A DNA stretch of 7,717 nt from Fimbriimonadales bacterium (GTDB lineage: Bacteria > Armatimonadota > Fimbriimonadia > Fimbriimonadales > GBS-DC): NCBI GenBank assembly GCA_026416065.1, contig JAOAFW010000237.1:1-7717 (forward strand). Direction: 5' to 3'. The notes beneath the pieces were generated by a model that did not search any database, was not told the origin of the DNA, and worked only from the letters and a program-made list of their open reading frames with translations. Position numbers and translations under genes: made by a program. The stretch's first letter is position 1. Every line of letters starts with the position of its first letter. This document shows positions 5,922-7,717 of this stretch, piece after piece.

Positions 5922-6947
5922 ATGGCAACCTACACACTGGCGCAACTGGCGGAGCTGACTCAAGGCTTGGTGCGCGGCGACTCGGAACTCACCATCGCTG
6001 CTGTGGGTGGGATTGAAGACGTGCCTGCAGGGGGGCTGACTTTTGCGGAGGACGCCCGTCGCCTGCAGGACGCCCTTGCTTCCCCAGCTGCCGCCATCCT
6101 GACCAAGCCGAACCTGACTGTTTCGCCCGATATCCGCAAATCATTGCTGCTGCACCCTGCGCCACGCCTCGCCTGGGCGAAAATCCTCGCGCTCTACAGC
6201 CCGTTCCGCGCTCCTGAGACCGGTGTCCATCCCACCGTCGTCATGGGCGCAGATTGCGAACTCGGCGACGAGGTAAGCCTGATGTCTTATGTCGTGCTTG
6301 GGGAACGTGTGAAGATCGGACACCGCGTGAAAATCTACCCTTTCTGCTACATCGGTGACGAAGTAGAGATCGGCAATGACTGCGTGGTCTATCCGCAAGT
6401 CACGATTATGCCGCGCGTGCAGATTGGCAATCGCGTGATTGTCCACCCGGGCGCGGTCATCGGCGGCGACGGCTACGGGTATGTGCAACACGAGGGCGTC
6501 CACCACAAAATCCCCCAAATCGGGCGCGTGGTGATTGAAGACGACGTGGAAATCGGCTGCAACACCACTATCGACCGCGCCACGACGGGCGAGACACGCA
6601 TCGGCAAAGGCACGAAAATCGATAACCTCGTGCAGATTGCTCACAACGTGCAGGTCGGTGAACATTGCCTGCTGGTGTCACAGGTAGGAATCGCAGGCAG
6701 CTCCACATTGGGACATCACGTGATTCTGGCTGGTCAAGTAGGCGTGAAAGACCACGTGCATTTAGGTGATCATGTGGTAGTAGGCGCGCAGGGCGGCGTT
6801 TCCAAGAACCTGCCCGCCAACGGCATCTATTGGGGCACACCGGCCATGCCGCATCGGGAATGGCTTCAGATACTGGCGTATCTCTACAAACTGCCTGAAC
6901 TCGCAAAGCGCGTCGAAGATCTGGAGAAAAAGGCGCGAGAACGCTGA
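5922..6947 (+). CDS. lpxD: UDP-3-O-(3-hydroxyacyl)glucosamine N-acyltransferase LpxD (complete, 341 aa)
   Basis: LpxD adds the second 3-hydroxyacyl chain from acyl carrier protein to UDP-3-O-acyl-glucosamine, the third step of lipid A synthesis, in the cytoplasm. The N-terminal uridine-binding domain covers about residues 1-100, including GGLTFAEDARRLQDAL. The left-handed beta-helix of hexapeptide repeats runs from GVHPTVVMGADCELGDEV (101-118) to about residue 305. It contains the LpxD signature GGDGYGY (181-187; usually GGDGFGF), TTIDRAT (215-221) and NLVQIAHNVQVG with the catalytic His241. WGTPAMPHREWLQ leads into a C-terminal helix with coiled-coil character (about 312-341). The length is normal. 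The ATG at 5922 begins the expected N-terminus, 18 bases after trmD. Its presence implies lipopolysaccharide and an outer membrane. Other lpx genes are not in the window. Confidence 0.96.
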   Translation: MATYTLAQLAELTQGLVRGDSELTIAAVGGIEDVPAGGLTFAEDARRLQDALASPAAAILTKPNLTVSPDIRKSLLLHPAPRLAWAKILALYSPFRAPETGVHPTVVMGADCELGDEVSLMSYVVLGERVKIGHRVKIYPFCYIGDEVEIGNDCVVYPQVTIMPRVQIGNRVIVHPGAVIGGDGYGYVQHEGVHHKIPQIGRVVIEDDVEIGCNTTIDRATTGETRIGKGTKIDNLVQIAHNVQVGEHCLLVSQVGIAGSSTLGHHVILAGQVGVKDHVHLGDHVVVGAQGGVSKNLPANGIYWGTPAMPHREWLQILAYLYKLPELAKRVEDLEKKARER

Positions 6948-6948
6948 T

Positions 6949-7026
6949 CCATGTAGCGTCAGCGTCCCCGCTAACGAGGAACATATACCACGTAGCGTCA
7001 GCGTCCCCGCTGACGAGGAACACATA
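6949..7026. repeat. Two tandem 39-bp hairpin repeats upstream of the tyrA-like gene
   Basis: Copies at 6949-6987 and 6988-7026 differ at three of 39 positions. Each contains GTAGCGTCAGCGTCCCCGCT and then GAGGAACA. The second copy forms a perfect 8-bp hairpin, CGTCAGCG (6996-7003) with CGCTGACG (7008-7015), loop TCCC. The first (6957-6964 with 6969-6976) has one mismatch. They fill nearly all of the 83-base gap between lpxD and the next gene. The GAGGA at 7015-7019 of the second copy could act as a ribosome binding site, though its 11-base spacing is long. They may be REP-like repeats, a terminator/attenuator pair, or protein-binding sites. Confidence 0.85.
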
Positions 7027-7030
7027 CGCT

Positions 7031-7717
7031 ATGCACATCAGCATTATTGGCTTAGGCGGAATCGGTACATCTGTCGCACTGGCGTATCAACATGCCGAGT
7101 TAGGCGACCTGGTGCTGGGATATGACAAAGACCCCGACGCAATACGAGGCGCACTTGAGATGGGCGCGATTGACCAGCCAGTGGATTCGGTGCCTGCTTG
7201 CGCCGATGCAGACCTCATCGTGATTGCGACGCCGCCGCGTGCGGTACCCGCGATTTTGCAACGGCTCGCGCCGTCCATACGCCCCGACACGACGATAACC
7301 GATGTGGTCAGCGTCAAGCAACCCGTACTGGAGTGGGCACGAGAATATCTCTCTCATCCAAGTCGTTTTGTGGGTGGGCACCCGGTTGCGGGTACGGAAT
7401 ATCGCGGCTACCAAGCTGCACGCGCCGATCTGTTTCACGGTGCACAATGGGTAATCACGCCAACGCGCGAAACCGATTCGGACGCCATCGAGCGCGTAGA
7501 GCATCTGATACGCGCGGTACGCGCCACCCCGTTGCAGATGGACGCCGCGCAGCATGACCGGGAGTTCGCTTTGCTTAGTTTTGTCCCGCACTGCATCGCG
7601 TTCAGCCTTGCAGCACTGCACGCGAAGAACCCAACCGTGCTTTCGGGTGGAAGTAGCTGGCGTTCCGCAACGCGCGTAGCACGAAGCGACCCCGAACTCT
7701 GGACGGAGCTACTGATG
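7031..7717 (+). CDS. tyrA: Prephenate dehydrogenase (TyrA family), 5' part, runs off right edge
   Basis: This enzyme oxidatively decarboxylates prephenate to 4-hydroxyphenylpyruvate with NAD(P), in tyrosine synthesis; some family members use arogenate instead. The 229 visible residues begin MHISIIGLGGIGTSVALA, a Rossmann dinucleotide-binding start. DLIVIATPPRAV (61-72) and TDVVSVK (90-96, with Ser94) are typical. FVGGHPVAGTEYRGYQAA (113-130) carries the conserved catalytic His117. The start of the helical dimerisation domain has QHDREFALLSFVPHCIAFSL (174-193) and SSWRSATRVARSDPELW, where family members usually have a GFRD-like motif. The frame is open to the last base, so the C-terminus, including any ACT domain, is not visible. 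The ATG at 7031 opens the conserved fold. The repeat pair lies just upstream. The family is confident; prephenate versus arogenate preference cannot be told. Confidence 0.9.
   Translation, partial: MHISIIGLGGIGTSVALAYQHAELGDLVLGYDKDPDAIRGALEMGAIDQPVDSVPACADADLIVIATPPRAVPAILQRLAPSIRPDTTITDVVSVKQPVLEWAREYLSHPSRFVGGHPVAGTEYRGYQAARADLFHGAQWVITPTRETDSDAIERVEHLIRAVRATPLQMDAAQHDREFALLSFVPHCIAFSLAALHAKNPTVLSGGSSWRSATRVARSDPELWTELLM

Noticed and set aside
6949..7026. Possible CRISPR array
   Set aside because: The two units are directly adjacent with no spacer, there are only two copies, and each holds its own internal hairpin.
6568..7044. Minus-strand frame with a repeated peptide YVFLVSGDADATW
   Set aside because: The peptide repeat arises because the 39-bp DNA repeat is a multiple of three. 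The rest of the frame is antisense to lpxD and nothing supports translation.

Overview
The window comes from a moderately GC-rich bacterium with densely packed genes. LpxD (lipid A synthesis) implies an outer membrane with lipopolysaccharide. No single gene here fixes the phylum. The small G/C-rich palindromes, the core genes in an unusual order and the weak Shine-Dalgarno use would fit a deep-branching diderm such as an Armatimonadota member, but that is a low-confidence guess.

Layout. Positions 1-689 (minus) hold the 5' part of a GT-C-type membrane glycosyltransferase that runs off the left edge. Its frame is interrupted, without a stop, by a 109-bp palindromic element. It overlaps the end of gap (641-1654, minus), a complete glyceraldehyde-3-phosphate dehydrogenase gene. 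Divergent from gap is a 611-residue membrane-anchored chemoreceptor with a C-terminal CZB zinc-binding domain (1781-3616, plus). It converges on dnaB, the replicative helicase gene (3661-5064, minus), with a G/C hairpin in the 44-bp gap between them. A 41-bp divergent promoter region separates dnaB from trmD (5106-5903, plus), the tRNA m1G37 methyltransferase gene. trmD is followed closely by lpxD (5922-6947, plus). After two tandem 39-bp hairpin repeats comes the 5' part of a prephenate dehydrogenase gene (7031 to the right edge, plus).

The genes do not form one pathway. They cover glycolysis, envelope glycosylation, chemotaxis, replication, tRNA modification, lipid A synthesis and tyrosine synthesis. 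Likely transcription units are gap-glycosyltransferase, the chemoreceptor alone, dnaB alone, and trmD-lpxD, with the tyrA-like gene either joined to the last or separate.

The most notable signal is a set of short G/C-rich palindromic sequences. One lies in frame inside the glycosyltransferase. A degenerate, possibly related one lies in frame inside trmD, where it adds about 22 residues to a conserved enzyme. A third forms the hairpin between the chemoreceptor gene and dnaB. This recalls the Rickettsia palindromic elements that insert into genes and are translated. The tandem hairpin repeat before the tyrA-like gene looks like a second, unrelated repeat family. No intact transposase, CRISPR array, rRNA or tRNA was seen, and no stretch over 300 bases lacks a gene.
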